A DNA stretch of 64,000 nt from Enterobacter wuhouensis (GCF_004331265.1 NZ_SJOO01000011.1:62001-126000), one strand, 5' to 3'. Counted from the first letter of the stretch, positions 25,938 through 34,409 are shown. Numbers and translations are program-made. The notes: generated by a model not told the origin, from the sequence alone.

Positions 25938-26942
25938 ATGCAAGTCGGCTTAAAAACGAACTCGTTATCCACGACTCAAACCCCGGTCAGAACCACGCCG
26001 GGGGCAGCTTCGCCCATTGCGCGAACGGAACATCTTGATAAAACCCGGCGCAGCGCGCCGGTATTCCCGGAGTCGGCGCTGCTTTCGCGACGCCCTTTGC
26101 GCTATAACGTTCAGCTTAACCAGCAGCTGACGGCGGTACAGAAGGCGGAAGATTATCTCTCCGAAGCGGAAAACCAGCTTCTGGTGCTACGCCATCAGGC
26201 CATGCGCGGCAACGGCGATGAGCAGGCCGCGACGGTGCATAGCCTGCTCCAGCAGCGCAGCAGGCTGTCGGGCGGTACGGTCGATCGCAACTTCAACGTG
26301 ACGCTGCAGCAAAAGAGCAAAGTGAACTTTTCGCTGCCGGGCATGGAGAAGGTGCTGGAGCAGACGCCGGGCGAAACCCTGGTGTTCGCGCTCGGCGGCA
26401 GCAAGCGGGAGCTTACCGCCGTTGCCATTCCGGCAGAGGCGACCCCGCGTCAGGCGCTGGTCCACCTGAACGTGGGGCTGGGTCGTCTGGGCATTCACGC
26501 ATCGTTAGGCGATGACGGCAGCGCGGTTTTTCAGGTGGATGAAGCCCGCTGGGGGCGGGTGAGCCAGCATTTGAGCGTGCGGGGGGAAGGGCAACAGTTC
26601 CCGGCGGATGCGTTTACGCTGCTGGCGCCGCGGGCCGAAGCGAGCCGCGAAGATGATATTAGCCAGATCGGCAGCCAGTGGGAGCGGGGGGCAAGCGGTA
26701 AGCTTCAGCAAACGCTGGAGCAAATTACCCGCGAACGAAGCAAATTGCATCAGCACCAGGAGCGCGTGTCGTCGCGCATTCAGGACATGGCTACGGCGTA
26801 CAGCCCCCGCGAGGCGCTGGAGACTTCGCGCGCGCTCAGCGGCGCGCTGGCAAAGAGCGGTAACCAGTACGGTCTGCTGTCGAAAGCCCTGGCGGCGCAG
26901 GGAAATATTTCGCTATCGACGGTGAAGAATCTGCTGGGGTAA
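25938..26942 (+). CDS. lafW: LafW, lateral-system hook-associated protein of uncertain role
   Basis: 334 residues, mostly helical at both ends with a beta-rich middle (LFSLPGMEKVLEQTPGETLVFALGG region). There is no signal peptide or membrane helix. It is the last gene of the flgB operon, in the place where Flag-2 clusters carry lafW, annotated as hook-associated. I do not recognise a catalytic motif. The N-terminal 50 residues are Pro/Thr/Ser-rich and could be an export signal (inference). Confidence 0.65.
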   Translation: MQVGLKTNSLSTTQTPVRTTPGAASPIARTEHLDKTRRSAPVFPESALLSRRPLRYNVQLNQQLTAVQKAEDYLSEAENQLLVLRHQAMRGNGDEQAATVHSLLQQRSRLSGGTVDRNFNVTLQQKSKVNFSLPGMEKVLEQTPGETLVFALGGSKRELTAVAIPAEATPRQALVHLNVGLGRLGIHASLGDDGSAVFQVDEARWGRVSQHLSVRGEGQQFPADAFTLLAPRAEASREDDISQIGSQWERGASGKLQQTLEQITRERSKLHQHQERVSSRIQDMATAYSPREALETSRALSGALAKSGNQYGLLSKALAAQGNISLSTVKNLLG

Positions 26943-26979
26943 CGCCTCTCCCGCGGGGCTAATGCGAGCAGTGAACAAT

Positions 26980-27017
26980 CCCCTCGCCCCGCCGGAGAGA
27001 GGGTTAGGGTGAGGGCA
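26980..27017. repeat. REP-like palindrome (GGTTAGGGTGAGGG family), copy 1
   Basis: CCCCTCGCCCC...GAGAGGGTTAGGGTGAGGG, an imperfect palindrome just after lafW and before the convergent lafZ partner gene. The same unit recurs at 46437-46520 (two inverted copies) and 50631-50670, so it is a dispersed intergenic repeat. It may stabilise mRNA 3' ends. Confidence 0.75.
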
Positions 27018-27037
27018 GAGTGCGGGCGAGAAACGTC

Positions 27038-27502
27038 TCATTTGCGCAGCGGGTAGAGGAAAATGGCGCCGCTTTGCCCGACAACCAGCGGCTGATTGCC
27101 GACATAAACGGGCTGCATCCAGAAATCGATGTGCATTAGCATATCCACCAGACCATCAATCATCAGCCCTTTTTGCGCCGCGCTGTAGTAAATAGGCGTG
27201 TAGGAGAAGAACCGCTTGCCGTGCTGCTCGTTGATTTCGGTGAATTTCCCCTTCAGCACAAACCGGTTATCGTTCGGGTTGGTGATGGTCGTTAAAATGG
27301 CGTGGTTAACGGTCTGCATATGCGAATCGTAAATCTCTTTACGGCGCGACATCAGATCGTAGAAACCCAGCTGTAAAAAACCTTCGACATCCGCCTGTGG
27401 GGCAGCGGATGGGGTTAAAAACCGCACCCCTGAAAATACTGCCCCAGCGATCAGAAGGTATGACAAGAGCCATTTCCAGTTAAGAACAGACTTCCATCTC
27501 AC
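27038..27502 (-). CDS. Small membrane-anchored partner of the LafZ regulator
   Basis: 154 residues from a GTG at 27502, seven bases after a strong GAGGAGG site; an earlier in-frame GTG at 27523 would precede that site. One membrane helix (about residues 12-30, WLLSYLLIAGAVFSGV) is followed by a periplasmic domain. It overlaps the end of lafZ by 23 bases. The pairing of a ToxR-like membrane activator with a small bitopic partner resembles ToxR/ToxS or TcpP/TcpH, where the partner stabilises the regulator; I infer the same here. No family was recognised by sequence. Confidence 0.7.
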   Translation of the reverse strand: MRWKSVLNWKWLLSYLLIAGAVFSGVRFLTPSAAPQADVEGFLQLGFYDLMSRRKEIYDSHMQTVNHAILTTITNPNDNRFVLKGKFTEINEQHGKRFFSYTPIYYSAAQKGLMIDGLVDMLMHIDFWMQPVYVGNQPLVVGQSGAIFLYPLRK

Positions 27503-28424
27503 TGATTTTCCTCCTCGTTTCACGCAATATCAGGTTGTTTAACTGTGTCGGGTCAATTCGCCAGTGGTAGATCGCCATCACCAGCTGTTTTTTGTCACAC
27601 GGGCTTCGGAGCGCGAAGGTGTAGTTCAGCGTCTGGTCCACGCTCTGGTAAAAGATCGTCATGGTGATGGACTGGGACTTGTTCTGCTGGTTGATGGCAT
27701 ACAGCGTATCTTTGATCTTGCTGTAAAAGTCCTCTTTGTTCATCGCCAGTCGATTGGCTTCTGAAATCTCATAGATGCGGATATTGCTGTAAACCCCGGG
27801 CTCCTGCTCGGTGGCGACCAGCCTTGAGCCATGCGAGTTGGCGTACTGCCATCCGGCGACCGCGCTGGCGACGACCACCGCAACGAAAAGCAAAAGCATC
27901 ATCATGCGCTGATGCAGGCGCGATCGCGCGTGTTCCTGCGGTGCCACTGCCTCCTGCGTCAAAACCGGGGCATCTGGCTCGGGCAGTTCAGCTGGTTCTA
28001 TTTCGGCAGGGAGGAGAGCGGTCTCTTCAGCACGTTCTTCTTCGACGTCCGCTGGGATTGCGCTAGCGGATTGATCCGTCTCGTCACTTTCATGCTCAAC
28101 GAAGCGACACCAGGCCTGCTCCAGCAAATACCCCTTTTTGGGAACCGTTTTTATTATTTTCTGTTTTTTTCCATCATCTTCCAGCGCCGTGCGCAATGCG
28201 TGTATCGCATTGGGAAGACTGTTATTTCCTATCACCCGACGTTCCCAGACGAGGGTAGTCAGTTCTTCGCGAGTGAGTATTTTCCCGGCGTTTTCCGCCA
28301 GGACGTCGAGCAGCTTTAATTGATACTCACCGAGTCTTTTGCGTTCGCCGGAAACAAGGCTGATGATAGATCCTGAAGGTAAATCTATTAACCAGTTATT
28401 GACCGCGTAATATGTTTTAGTCAT
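27480..28424 (-). CDS. lafZ: LafZ, ToxR/CadC-like transmembrane transcription regulator
   Basis: 314 residues from the ATG at 28424. The N-terminal 105 residues are an OmpR-type winged helix: LGEYQLKLLDVLAENAGKILTREELTTLVW, NSLPNAIHALRTALEDDG, and IIKTVPKKGYLL. An acidic Glu/Pro-rich linker (about 120-180) leads to one membrane helix (MMMLLLFVAVVVASAVAGW) and a periplasmic domain with two Cys that could pair. Proteins of this design bind DNA from the membrane. It is divergent from the flagellin gene lafA across a 684-base region, so lafA and itself are the likely targets. Confidence 0.85.
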   Translation of the reverse strand: MTKTYYAVNNWLIDLPSGSIISLVSGERKRLGEYQLKLLDVLAENAGKILTREELTTLVWERRVIGNNSLPNAIHALRTALEDDGKKQKIIKTVPKKGYLLEQAWCRFVEHESDETDQSASAIPADVEEERAEETALLPAEIEPAELPEPDAPVLTQEAVAPQEHARSRLHQRMMMLLLFVAVVVASAVAGWQYANSHGSRLVATEQEPGVYSNIRIYEISEANRLAMNKEDFYSKIKDTLYAINQQNKSQSITMTIFYQSVDQTLNYTFALRSPCDKKQLVMAIYHWRIDPTQLNNLILRETRRKISEMEVCS

Positions 28425-28618
28425 GGCAAGTGATGGTAACGACCCACTCCTGAAGCATTTAATTTGCCCGGCATCGCGCGCTAAATGCACGAAATGCTTA
28501 ATGTAAATTAATGATTAAATCCGTTTAAAATTCATAGAGAATTGCCGCTTGCCTGCGGAAAGAGTGCAAAGAAAAGGCGTGTCAGGGGGATGAAATATGA
28601 AAAATCCTGCATTTTAGC

Positions 28619-28677
28619 GGAAGTTTCACCTGGCAAATCAGGCCAATTCTTAGGCTTGTTTAGGAAGTTTCACTTCC
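28619..28677 (+). repeat. Paired GGAAGTTTCAC direct repeats upstream of lafA
   Basis: Two exact 11-base copies with starts 44 bases apart (about four helical turns). The second is part of a palindrome, GGAAGT-TTC-ACTTCC (28663-28677). Spacing on one DNA face fits a dimeric regulator; LafZ is the neighbour gene product and the natural candidate. Confidence 0.55.
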
Positions 28678-28899
28678 GAGGCACATTTTTACGCTATAAA
28701 AGTGTGATGTGCAACAAATTATTAAGTTAATAATTCGAATCTGTATTAAGACGATTCGTTAAAAGTTAAAGGGTGTAGCGTGTTGATCGTTTATTTAACA
28801 ACTGACCTTGGCTTGTAAATGGAATGTTTTTTAAGGACGGCGTGCGAATGAGATTCTTTTCATTATTAAGATTAAAACGTAAGAAAATGTAATGTCATT

Positions 28900-28926
28900 T
28901 AAGAAGCGGCGTACTTGTGTCGCTTT
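28900..28926 (+). promoter_or_regulatory. Candidate sigma-28 (LafS) promoter of lafA
   Basis: TAAGAAGC, 11 bases, GTCGCTTT. Spacing from TAAG to GTCG is 19 bases, as in FliA promoters and as in the flgM box (16305-16279), with which it shares the whole -10 octamer. Confidence 0.6.
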
Positions 28927-29108
28927 AAATCCCCTTCTTTTTTTTAATGTTATTTCAATCCTTCTTTATTGCTGCTCTTATAAATAGCCATCAGCAGAAA
29001 AAAATAATTTTTTTTCGTCTTCGATTTAATTCGCGGGTGGGGTGTGTCGTTTTACTTGAGTACCAGAGAGAAGAACCTGACAGACAGGTTCATAAGGAGA
29101 ATTCTAAA

Positions 29109-29957
29109 ATGGCACTTTCTATTTTCACTAACGCTTCATCCATGGCTTCCGTTAACGCGCTGAATAAATCTAACAGCATGCTGTCCACCGCAATGGAGCG
29201 TCTGGGTACCGGTAAACGCATTAACTCTGCCGCTGACGATGCTGCAGGCCTGCAGATTGCAACCCGCCTCCAGGGCCAGACCAACGGCATGGCGGTTGCA
29301 CAGCGCAACATCTCTGACGCAACTGCGCTGCTGCAGACCGCTGAAGGTGCTTTCGACGAAGTAAGCAACATCATGTACCGCATGAAAGACCTCGCCACCC
29401 AGGCAGCGAACGACACCAACGGCCCTGAAGATCGTAAAGCGCTGCAGTCTGAAATGGACGAGCTGAACAACGAGCTGAACAACATCATGGGTAACACCAA
29501 ATACGCGGGTGAAAGCCTGTTCGCAAGCGGCGGTAAATTCGCAAGCGCGATGAACTTCCAGATCGGTGCATCCGAAGGTGAGAGCCTGGAAGTTAACGTG
29601 AGCACAGATCTGGCAGCGGTGAAAGGCGCAAGCGGCCTGCAGGCGCTGACCGCATCTGGCGGTATCACCAGCGTTTCTGGCGCTCAGGGCATGATCACCA
29701 AAATCGAAGGCGCGATTTCTCAGGTTGGTACCCTGCGTTCTAAACTGGGTGCGAACATCAACCGTCTGGGCCACACCGCGGCTAACCTGGCGAACATGAA
29801 GGACAACACCGACCTGGCGCTGGGCAACATCCGCGACGCTGACTTCGCGTCAGAGGCGTCAAGCATGACCCGTAACCAGATGCTGGCACAGACCAGTATG
29901 TCCATGCTGAAACAGTCCAACAGCATGTCCGGTATGGTGATGTCCCTGCTGGGCTAA
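29109..29957 (+). CDS. lafA: LafA, lateral flagellin
   Basis: 282 residues from the ATG at 29109, ten bases after AAGGAG; the open frame extends to 28947 but that part is not flagellin-like. N-terminal D0/D1 (FTNASSMASVNALNKSNSMLSTAMERLGTGKRINSAADDAAGLQIATRLQ) and C-terminal D1/D0 (NRLGHTAANLANMKDNTDLALGNIRDADFASEASSMTRNQMLAQ) are conserved. The middle is very short, so outer D2/D3 domains are largely absent and the filament should be thin. Codon use is strongly biased, as in a highly expressed gene. Ser/Thr residues in residues 150-220 are possible glycan sites. A terminator follows. Confidence 0.97.
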   Translation: MALSIFTNASSMASVNALNKSNSMLSTAMERLGTGKRINSAADDAAGLQIATRLQGQTNGMAVAQRNISDATALLQTAEGAFDEVSNIMYRMKDLATQAANDTNGPEDRKALQSEMDELNNELNNIMGNTKYAGESLFASGGKFASAMNFQIGASEGESLEVNVSTDLAAVKGASGLQALTASGGITSVSGAQGMITKIEGAISQVGTLRSKLGANINRLGHTAANLANMKDNTDLALGNIRDADFASEASSMTRNQMLAQTSMSMLKQSNSMSGMVMSLLG

Positions 29958-29972
29958 TCCACCGCACCGTTT

Positions 29973-30003
29973 AAAAAAACACCGCTGTAAGGCGGTGTTT
30001 TTG
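29973..30003 (+). terminator. Intrinsic terminator after lafA
   Basis: A-run, AACACCGC, loop TGTAAG, GCGGTGTT, T-run. A perfect 8-base stem 16 bases after the lafA stop, isolating flagellin from lafB. Confidence 0.92.
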
Positions 30004-30092
30004 TTTGCGGCGTTTCCCTTCCTTTATTTCCCCCTGGGGGAAAGTCGCCTTCCTTCATAATCGTAACTACCTGAATTTTAAAAACATAAAAG

Positions 30093-30109
30093 TTGGCACG
30101 GTGTTTGCT
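30093..30109 (+). promoter_or_regulatory. Sigma-54 promoter of the lafBCDEF-lafSTU operon
   Basis: TGGCAC-GGTGT-TTGCTT: exact -24 and -12 elements, 46 bases before lafB. The -24, -12 and following TT are identical to the flgB box (17122-17138). It places the cap, chaperones, LafS and motor genes under LafK and not under LafS itself. Confidence 0.9.
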
Positions 30110-30154
30110 TAATACGCTCATGGTTTAGCAACAGGTGCGAAAGGAGAAAACAAA

Positions 30155-31459
30155 ATGGCAGATTTCAGCAGTATTGATCCCGCGACGCTGGCCAAGCAGC
30201 TGGCGACCTACGACATCGCATCGTTGCAGAACCAGATAACGAGCAAAACGTCGACCATGAATGCGCAGAAAAAAGCGCTCGACGCGTTAAAAACGGCGCT
30301 GACCGACTTCCGCACGGCGATGAGCGGGCTGAACAAAACCGGCGAAGGGATGCTGAAAAACATCGCCAGCATGAGCCGCGAAGGCGTTGCGAACGTGACG
30401 GCAGGCTCCAGCGCGCTGAAGGGAACCTACAACATCGAAGTGGATCAGCTGGCATCTGCCCACCAGATCGGCTTCGAAAAAATGACCGACGACGCCATTA
30501 AAAATGCCTCCGGTACGATGGATATCACGCTCGGCGAAGGTTCTGCGGCCAAAACCATTACCGTTGACCTGACGGACATGGAGAGCCTGAGCGATCTGAC
30601 AAAAGCCATCAACGGCGACAAGGATAACCCAGGCGTCACGGCGTCGCTGATTCGTACCGACGGCGAAGTCACGCTGATGCTGAGCAGCGATGAGAGCGGA
30701 TCGAAAAATAAGATTTCCGTCACCAGCCCGAACGGTCTGGATTTTTCCGCCCCGAAAGAGATTTCGAAAGCCGCCGATTCCATCATCAAGATGGGAGAGA
30801 TGACCTTCACCAACAGCTCTAACACGCTCGATAAGCTGATTGACGGCGTGACCATCGAGCTGACGTCGGTCACGGAAAAAGACAAACCGCTGACCATCTC
30901 TGTGAGCACCGATAACGCGGGAACAAAAGAGCAGCTTCAGACCTTTATTGACTCTTATAACACCCTGCAGGACACGCTAAGCAAGCTGACGAAAAGCGGT
31001 AATGGAGACGACGAAACCCGCGGTGCGTTTGCCGGTGACGCCACCATGTCATCGCTGGATCGCGAACTGAACGACGTTATGCGCCAGGTGTTCGGCGACA
31101 AGCATATGTCTGATTTTGGCATCACCGCCGACCGTGAAGGAAAGCTGCAGATAGACAGTAAAAAGCTGGATGCTGCGATCAAAGCCGATCCGCAAAAGCT
31201 CAACGATCTGTTCAACGGCAAAGAGGGAATGCTGACGGCGGTGGATAAAACGCTCGACCGTTACCTCAACTCAACGTCTGGCCTGCTGAAAGGGCGCCAG
31301 GAAGTGCTGGATCGCCAGCAGAAAGACATTGATACCAAAACCGAAGCCATGAATGCCCGCTTCGACTCCTCTCAGGCGCGCTATCTGAAGCAGTTTACCC
31401 AGCTGCAAAAAGCGATGGCGCAGATGAACAACACCATGGGCATGTTTGGTTTAGCTTAA
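30155..31459 (+). CDS. lafB: LafB (FliD), filament cap protein HAP2
   Basis: 434 residues. N-terminal FliD domain (SSIDPATLAKQLATYDIASLQNQITSKTSTMNAQKKALDALKTAL) and C-terminal coiled domain (QREVLDRQQKDIDTKTEAMNARFDSSQARYLKQFTQLQKAMAQMNNTMGMF) match FliD. Somewhat shorter than the 468 of E. coli FliD. It caps the filament tip and guides flagellin folding. AAAGGAG precedes the ATG. Confidence 0.95.
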   Translation: MADFSSIDPATLAKQLATYDIASLQNQITSKTSTMNAQKKALDALKTALTDFRTAMSGLNKTGEGMLKNIASMSREGVANVTAGSSALKGTYNIEVDQLASAHQIGFEKMTDDAIKNASGTMDITLGEGSAAKTITVDLTDMESLSDLTKAINGDKDNPGVTASLIRTDGEVTLMLSSDESGSKNKISVTSPNGLDFSAPKEISKAADSIIKMGEMTFTNSSNTLDKLIDGVTIELTSVTEKDKPLTISVSTDNAGTKEQLQTFIDSYNTLQDTLSKLTKSGNGDDETRGAFAGDATMSSLDRELNDVMRQVFGDKHMSDFGITADREGKLQIDSKKLDAAIKADPQKLNDLFNGKEGMLTAVDKTLDRYLNSTSGLLKGRQEVLDRQQKDIDTKTEAMNARFDSSQARYLKQFTQLQKAMAQMNNTMGMFGLA

Positions 31460-31475
31460 GGAAATAACCGCGTTT

Positions 31476-31871
31476 ATGTACGGGAACGAACAGCAGGGCT
31501 ACGGCCACTATCAGCAATCCGATCTGGCGATTCAGGCCGCCGCAGCAAATCCGCATCAGCTGGTGCTTATGCTGTTTAACGGCCTGATGGACGAACTGGT
31601 GCGCGCAAAAAGCCACATCGCCGCGCGTCGCTACGACCGCAAAGTGCAGAGCGTGAATAAATGCATCGACATCCTCAATGCATTGACCAGCTCGCTGGAC
31701 TTTGAAAAGGGCGGCGAGCTGGCGCTGAGCCTGGCCAATCTTTACGACTACTGCGTCTATCGTCTCTACGATGCCAGCCACAAGCTCTCGGTCGCCAGCG
31801 TGGAAGAAGTGGAGGTGATCCTCCGCAATCTTCAGGACGGCTGGGAAAAAATGGGGCAGCAGAATGGATGA
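31476..31871 (+). CDS. lafC: LafC (FliS), flagellin chaperone
   Basis: 131 residues. FliS signature: AAANPHQLVLMLFNGLMDELVRAKSHIAARRYDRKVQSVNKCIDILNALTSSLDFEKGGELALSLANLYDYCVYRL. It binds the flagellin C-terminus in the cytoplasm. The stop overlaps lafD by eight bases. Confidence 0.95.
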   Translation: MYGNEQQGYGHYQQSDLAIQAAAANPHQLVLMLFNGLMDELVRAKSHIAARRYDRKVQSVNKCIDILNALTSSLDFEKGGELALSLANLYDYCVYRLYDASHKLSVASVEEVEVILRNLQDGWEKMGQQNG

Positions 31872-32172
31872 TATTCAGGTTATGCGTTTTCTGGCGCGTT
31901 CCCTGGAGCATGCGGCCAGTCAGCACGACTGGCCGAAAATGCAGGAGGTTGATGCTCAGATTGCCGGGCTGCTGACGTCGCTGAAAGGGCAGGCGCTGAG
32001 CGCGGACAAACGCGACGCGCTTGCTGCGCTTCAGCAGACACATACCCGGGTCAGCCAGTTTTGTCAGGTACAAAGCGAGGCGCTGGAAAAACAGATTGCC
32101 CGCACGCGTCGCAATCAGGAAGGGGCAACGGCCTACGCGCTGTTCTCCAGCGAAGAGGATTTTGGGCAATGA
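31864..32172 (+). CDS. lafD: LafD (FliT-like), export chaperone for the cap protein
   Basis: 102 helical residues, acidic, in the fliT position between fliS and fliK. Sequence identity to FliT is weak by eye, so the call rests on size, helical character and gene order. FliT holds FliD before export. It overlaps lafC by eight and lafE by four bases. Confidence 0.75.
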   Translation: MDDIQVMRFLARSLEHAASQHDWPKMQEVDAQIAGLLTSLKGQALSADKRDALAALQQTHTRVSQFCQVQSEALEKQIARTRRNQEGATAYALFSSEEDFGQ

Positions 32173-33209
32173 ACCTGATGCTTTCGCAAATGACCCAGCT
32201 TCCCGTTGCGGCCGAGCCCGCCGAAACGCCAGCCGTGTTGCCCGCGGTGAGCGCGGCAGGTGACATGCCGGTGGATACCGGCGCCAGCGTCGAGGCGCAA
32301 CCGGCGTTTAATGATGCGCTGCTTAACATTATTAACTCCCTGATGGGGGGAGAGCAGCAGCGCGATACGGCTATGGTGCTGGCGGACGTGAAATCTACCG
32401 ACGATGACGATAAGCCCGAGCATCACGCCGACGCCAGGCCGCGCGTTGAGGATCTTATTGGCTCTCCGCAGCAGCTGCTGGACGCGCTGTTGGCGGCAAG
32501 CCAGCTGCCCGTCAAAACGCTCAACGCCACGACGAACAGCGTACCGCTGGCGGGCGACGCGCTGAAAATGCAGGGCGTCAACGCGGGGCAGCCGTCAATG
32601 ACGGCACAGCCGCAGCCCGCGCTGACCAGCGTCGTACCCGAGCCGGTGACGGATGCGGTAAAACCCGCGATCGCGGACGTTGCTAAACCGCTGATGTCGG
32701 TTGTCCCTGCGGTTGGGCAACCCGCCGTGGCGCAGACGTTTACCAGCACACTTGAAAAACAGACGGTCAATCTTCCGTCCATCAAGATGGATGCGGATGA
32801 GGCGAAGTGGGCGCAGCAGCTGCACGGCGCTCTCAGTGACCGCCTGCAGCTGCAGGTCAAAAACCAGGTGCAGCATGCCACCATCCGCCTCGATCCGCCG
32901 GAGATGGGCAAAGTTGATATCTCGCTGCAAATCGAGAACGGACGCATGCAGGTGCATATCAGCGCCAGCAACGGTGAAACCTACCGCGCACTGCAGCAGA
33001 TAAGCAATGAGCTGCGCCAGAGCCTGACGGAACAGAATTTCGTGCAGGTGAACGTGCAGGTTTCTTCCCAGTCAGGGCAATCGCAGCAGGGGCGCGGGCA
33101 GCAGCAGATGAATGCGCCGCAGGATAACCCGGCGGCGGGCGCGGAGATTGCCGCAGACCAGACGCGGTCGGCATTCAACCAAGACGATTCAGTATTACTT
33201 ACGGTGTAA
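32169..33209 (+). CDS. lafE: LafE (FliK), hook-length control protein
   Basis: 346 residues from the ATG at 32169 (ATGA overlap with lafD). The N-terminal two thirds are Ala/Pro/Val-rich and extended, as in molecular rulers. The C-terminal FliK domain is diagnostic: KWAQQLHGALSDRLQLQVKNQVQHATIRLDPPEMGKVDISLQIENGRMQVHISASNGETYRALQQISNELRQSL. It sets hook length and flips export specificity through FlhB. Confidence 0.92.
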   Translation: MNLMLSQMTQLPVAAEPAETPAVLPAVSAAGDMPVDTGASVEAQPAFNDALLNIINSLMGGEQQRDTAMVLADVKSTDDDDKPEHHADARPRVEDLIGSPQQLLDALLAASQLPVKTLNATTNSVPLAGDALKMQGVNAGQPSMTAQPQPALTSVVPEPVTDAVKPAIADVAKPLMSVVPAVGQPAVAQTFTSTLEKQTVNLPSIKMDADEAKWAQQLHGALSDRLQLQVKNQVQHATIRLDPPEMGKVDISLQIENGRMQVHISASNGETYRALQQISNELRQSLTEQNFVQVNVQVSSQSGQSQQGRGQQQMNAPQDNPAAGAEIAADQTRSAFNQDDSVLLTV

Positions 33210-33219
33210 ACAAAACCAC

Positions 33220-33687
33220 ATGACCATAAAGACATTTTCATTGGGGCTGGTGATTGCCTTAATCGCCGCCATTTTTGCCGCCGTTCTCACCGTCCTGGGA
33301 ACGCATCTCCTGAGTCAGGATGAGGGCAAGCTTTCTGCCATCAGCAGCATGTTCTCCTCCACAGAAGAGAGCTCGGTGGAGTTTGTAGAGATCAAGAACG
33401 TGGTCGTGACCCTGAAAAGCCACGGTGATTCAGAGCGCTACCTGCTGCTGGAGCTGGCGCTGGCGACCCATTCGGCGAACGATACCCGCCGTGCGGAAGA
33501 GCTTTCGCCCGCCATTCGCGGGGCGACGGTGAACCTGCTGTCGTCCATGGAATACGACACGGTGCGCGCCATGAGCGTGGAGCTGCTGCACGACAAGCTG
33601 ATGCAGGCCTACGAGGAGCGTTTCCAGAGCCTCAACACGCGGATGCCGTTTAAGGACGTGATCATCAGCAAAATGGTTTTCCAGTAA
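33220..33687 (+). CDS. lafF: LafF (FliL), stator-associated membrane protein
   Basis: 155 residues from the ATG at 33220. One N-terminal membrane helix (LGLVIALIAAIFAAVLTVLG), then a periplasmic domain with the FliL pattern VEIKNVVVTLKSHGDSERYLLLELALAT and a C-terminal FKDVIISKMVFQ. FliL rings surround stators and support torque. Confidence 0.88.
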   Translation: MTIKTFSLGLVIALIAAIFAAVLTVLGTHLLSQDEGKLSAISSMFSSTEESSVEFVEIKNVVVTLKSHGDSERYLLLELALATHSANDTRRAEELSPAIRGATVNLLSSMEYDTVRAMSVELLHDKLMQAYEERFQSLNTRMPFKDVIISKMVFQ

Positions 33688-33700
33688 GTCGCGGCAGCTG

Positions 33701-34402
33701 ATGGAAATGATGGATTTTATTGCTGATGACTCGCTGACCCCGGCGGATGAAGCGCGTTACGTCAACGCTTATCTGCCGCTGGTGCACCGGATAGTGAAGC
33801 AGCTTTCGTGGCAGACCAGCAGCGTGATGGATAAAGAGGACATGGAGCAAATTGCGCTGATGGGGCTTTTGACGTCGCTTCGGCGCTACGGTCATCCCGA
33901 CGAGCAGTTTGGGGCCTATGCGGCACAACGCATTCGCGGTGCGGTCCTTGATGAGCTGCGCGAGCTGGACTGGCGCCCGCGCCGGCTGCGTCAGAAAAGT
34001 CACAAGATCAATGACGCCATCCGGGAAGTGACGCGCAAACTCGGCAGAACGCCGAGCTTTGAGGATCTCAGCGAACATCTTTCTATCACTGCAGAGGAGT
34101 ACCACGAGTATTTGCTGCTGGACTGCGCGAAGACGCTGGAGAGTCTTGATGATTTATTGGGTGAAGATGCCCTGAATGGCACCCTGAATAGCCGTTCGCT
34201 GGAGGACGAAATGGTCACCAGCGGGACGTTACGGGCTGCGCTGGCAAGCCTTGATGAGCGTGAGCAGTTGATTCTCACCCTCTATTACCAGCAAGAGATG
34301 AGCTTAAAAGAGATTGCGTTAGTCCTCGACCTTACCGAGGCGCGCGTCTGTCAGCTCAATAAAAAGATCGCTCAGAAGATCCAGTGTTTTTTCCAGAAGT
34401 GA
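33701..34402 (+). CDS. lafS: LafS (FliA), sigma-28 factor for late lateral flagellar genes
   Basis: 233 residues with sigma-70 regions 2, 3 and 4: YVNAYLPLVHRIVKQL, MEQIALMGLLTSLRRYG, FGAYAAQRIRGAVLDELRELDW, SHKINDAIREVTRKLGRTPSFEDLSEHL, and SLDEREQLILTLYYQQEMSLKEIALVLDLTEARVCQL. It should transcribe lafA and flgM, and should be held by FlgM (15917-16189). It is itself under the lafB sigma-54 promoter by operon structure. Confidence 0.95.
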   Translation: MEMMDFIADDSLTPADEARYVNAYLPLVHRIVKQLSWQTSSVMDKEDMEQIALMGLLTSLRRYGHPDEQFGAYAAQRIRGAVLDELRELDWRPRRLRQKSHKINDAIREVTRKLGRTPSFEDLSEHLSITAEEYHEYLLLDCAKTLESLDDLLGEDALNGTLNSRSLEDEMVTSGTLRAALASLDEREQLILTLYYQQEMSLKEIALVLDLTEARVCQLNKKIAQKIQCFFQK

Positions 34403-34409
34403 AAGGTAT

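Larger units (their letters stand above)
28425..29108. other. 684-base regulatory region between lafZ and lafA
   Basis: No credible gene. It is strongly AT-rich with long A and T runs. It contains two copies of GGAAGTTTCAC (28619-28629 and 28663-28673), a GCACAT...ATGTGC inverted pair (28681-28712), and a sigma-28-type box (28900-28926) about 180 bases before lafA. The lafA mRNA would have a long leader, which leaves room for post-transcriptional control. An open frame at 28542-28730 lacks a good ribosome site and any family resemblance. Confidence 0.6.

Noticed and set aside
28542..28730. 62-residue frame in the lafZ-lafA gap
   Set aside because: No good ribosome site, no recognised family, and it covers the putative operator repeats.
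28947..29108. N-terminal extension of lafA
   Set aside because: Not flagellin-like; the AAGGAG site and conserved MALSIFTN start at 29109 are decisive.
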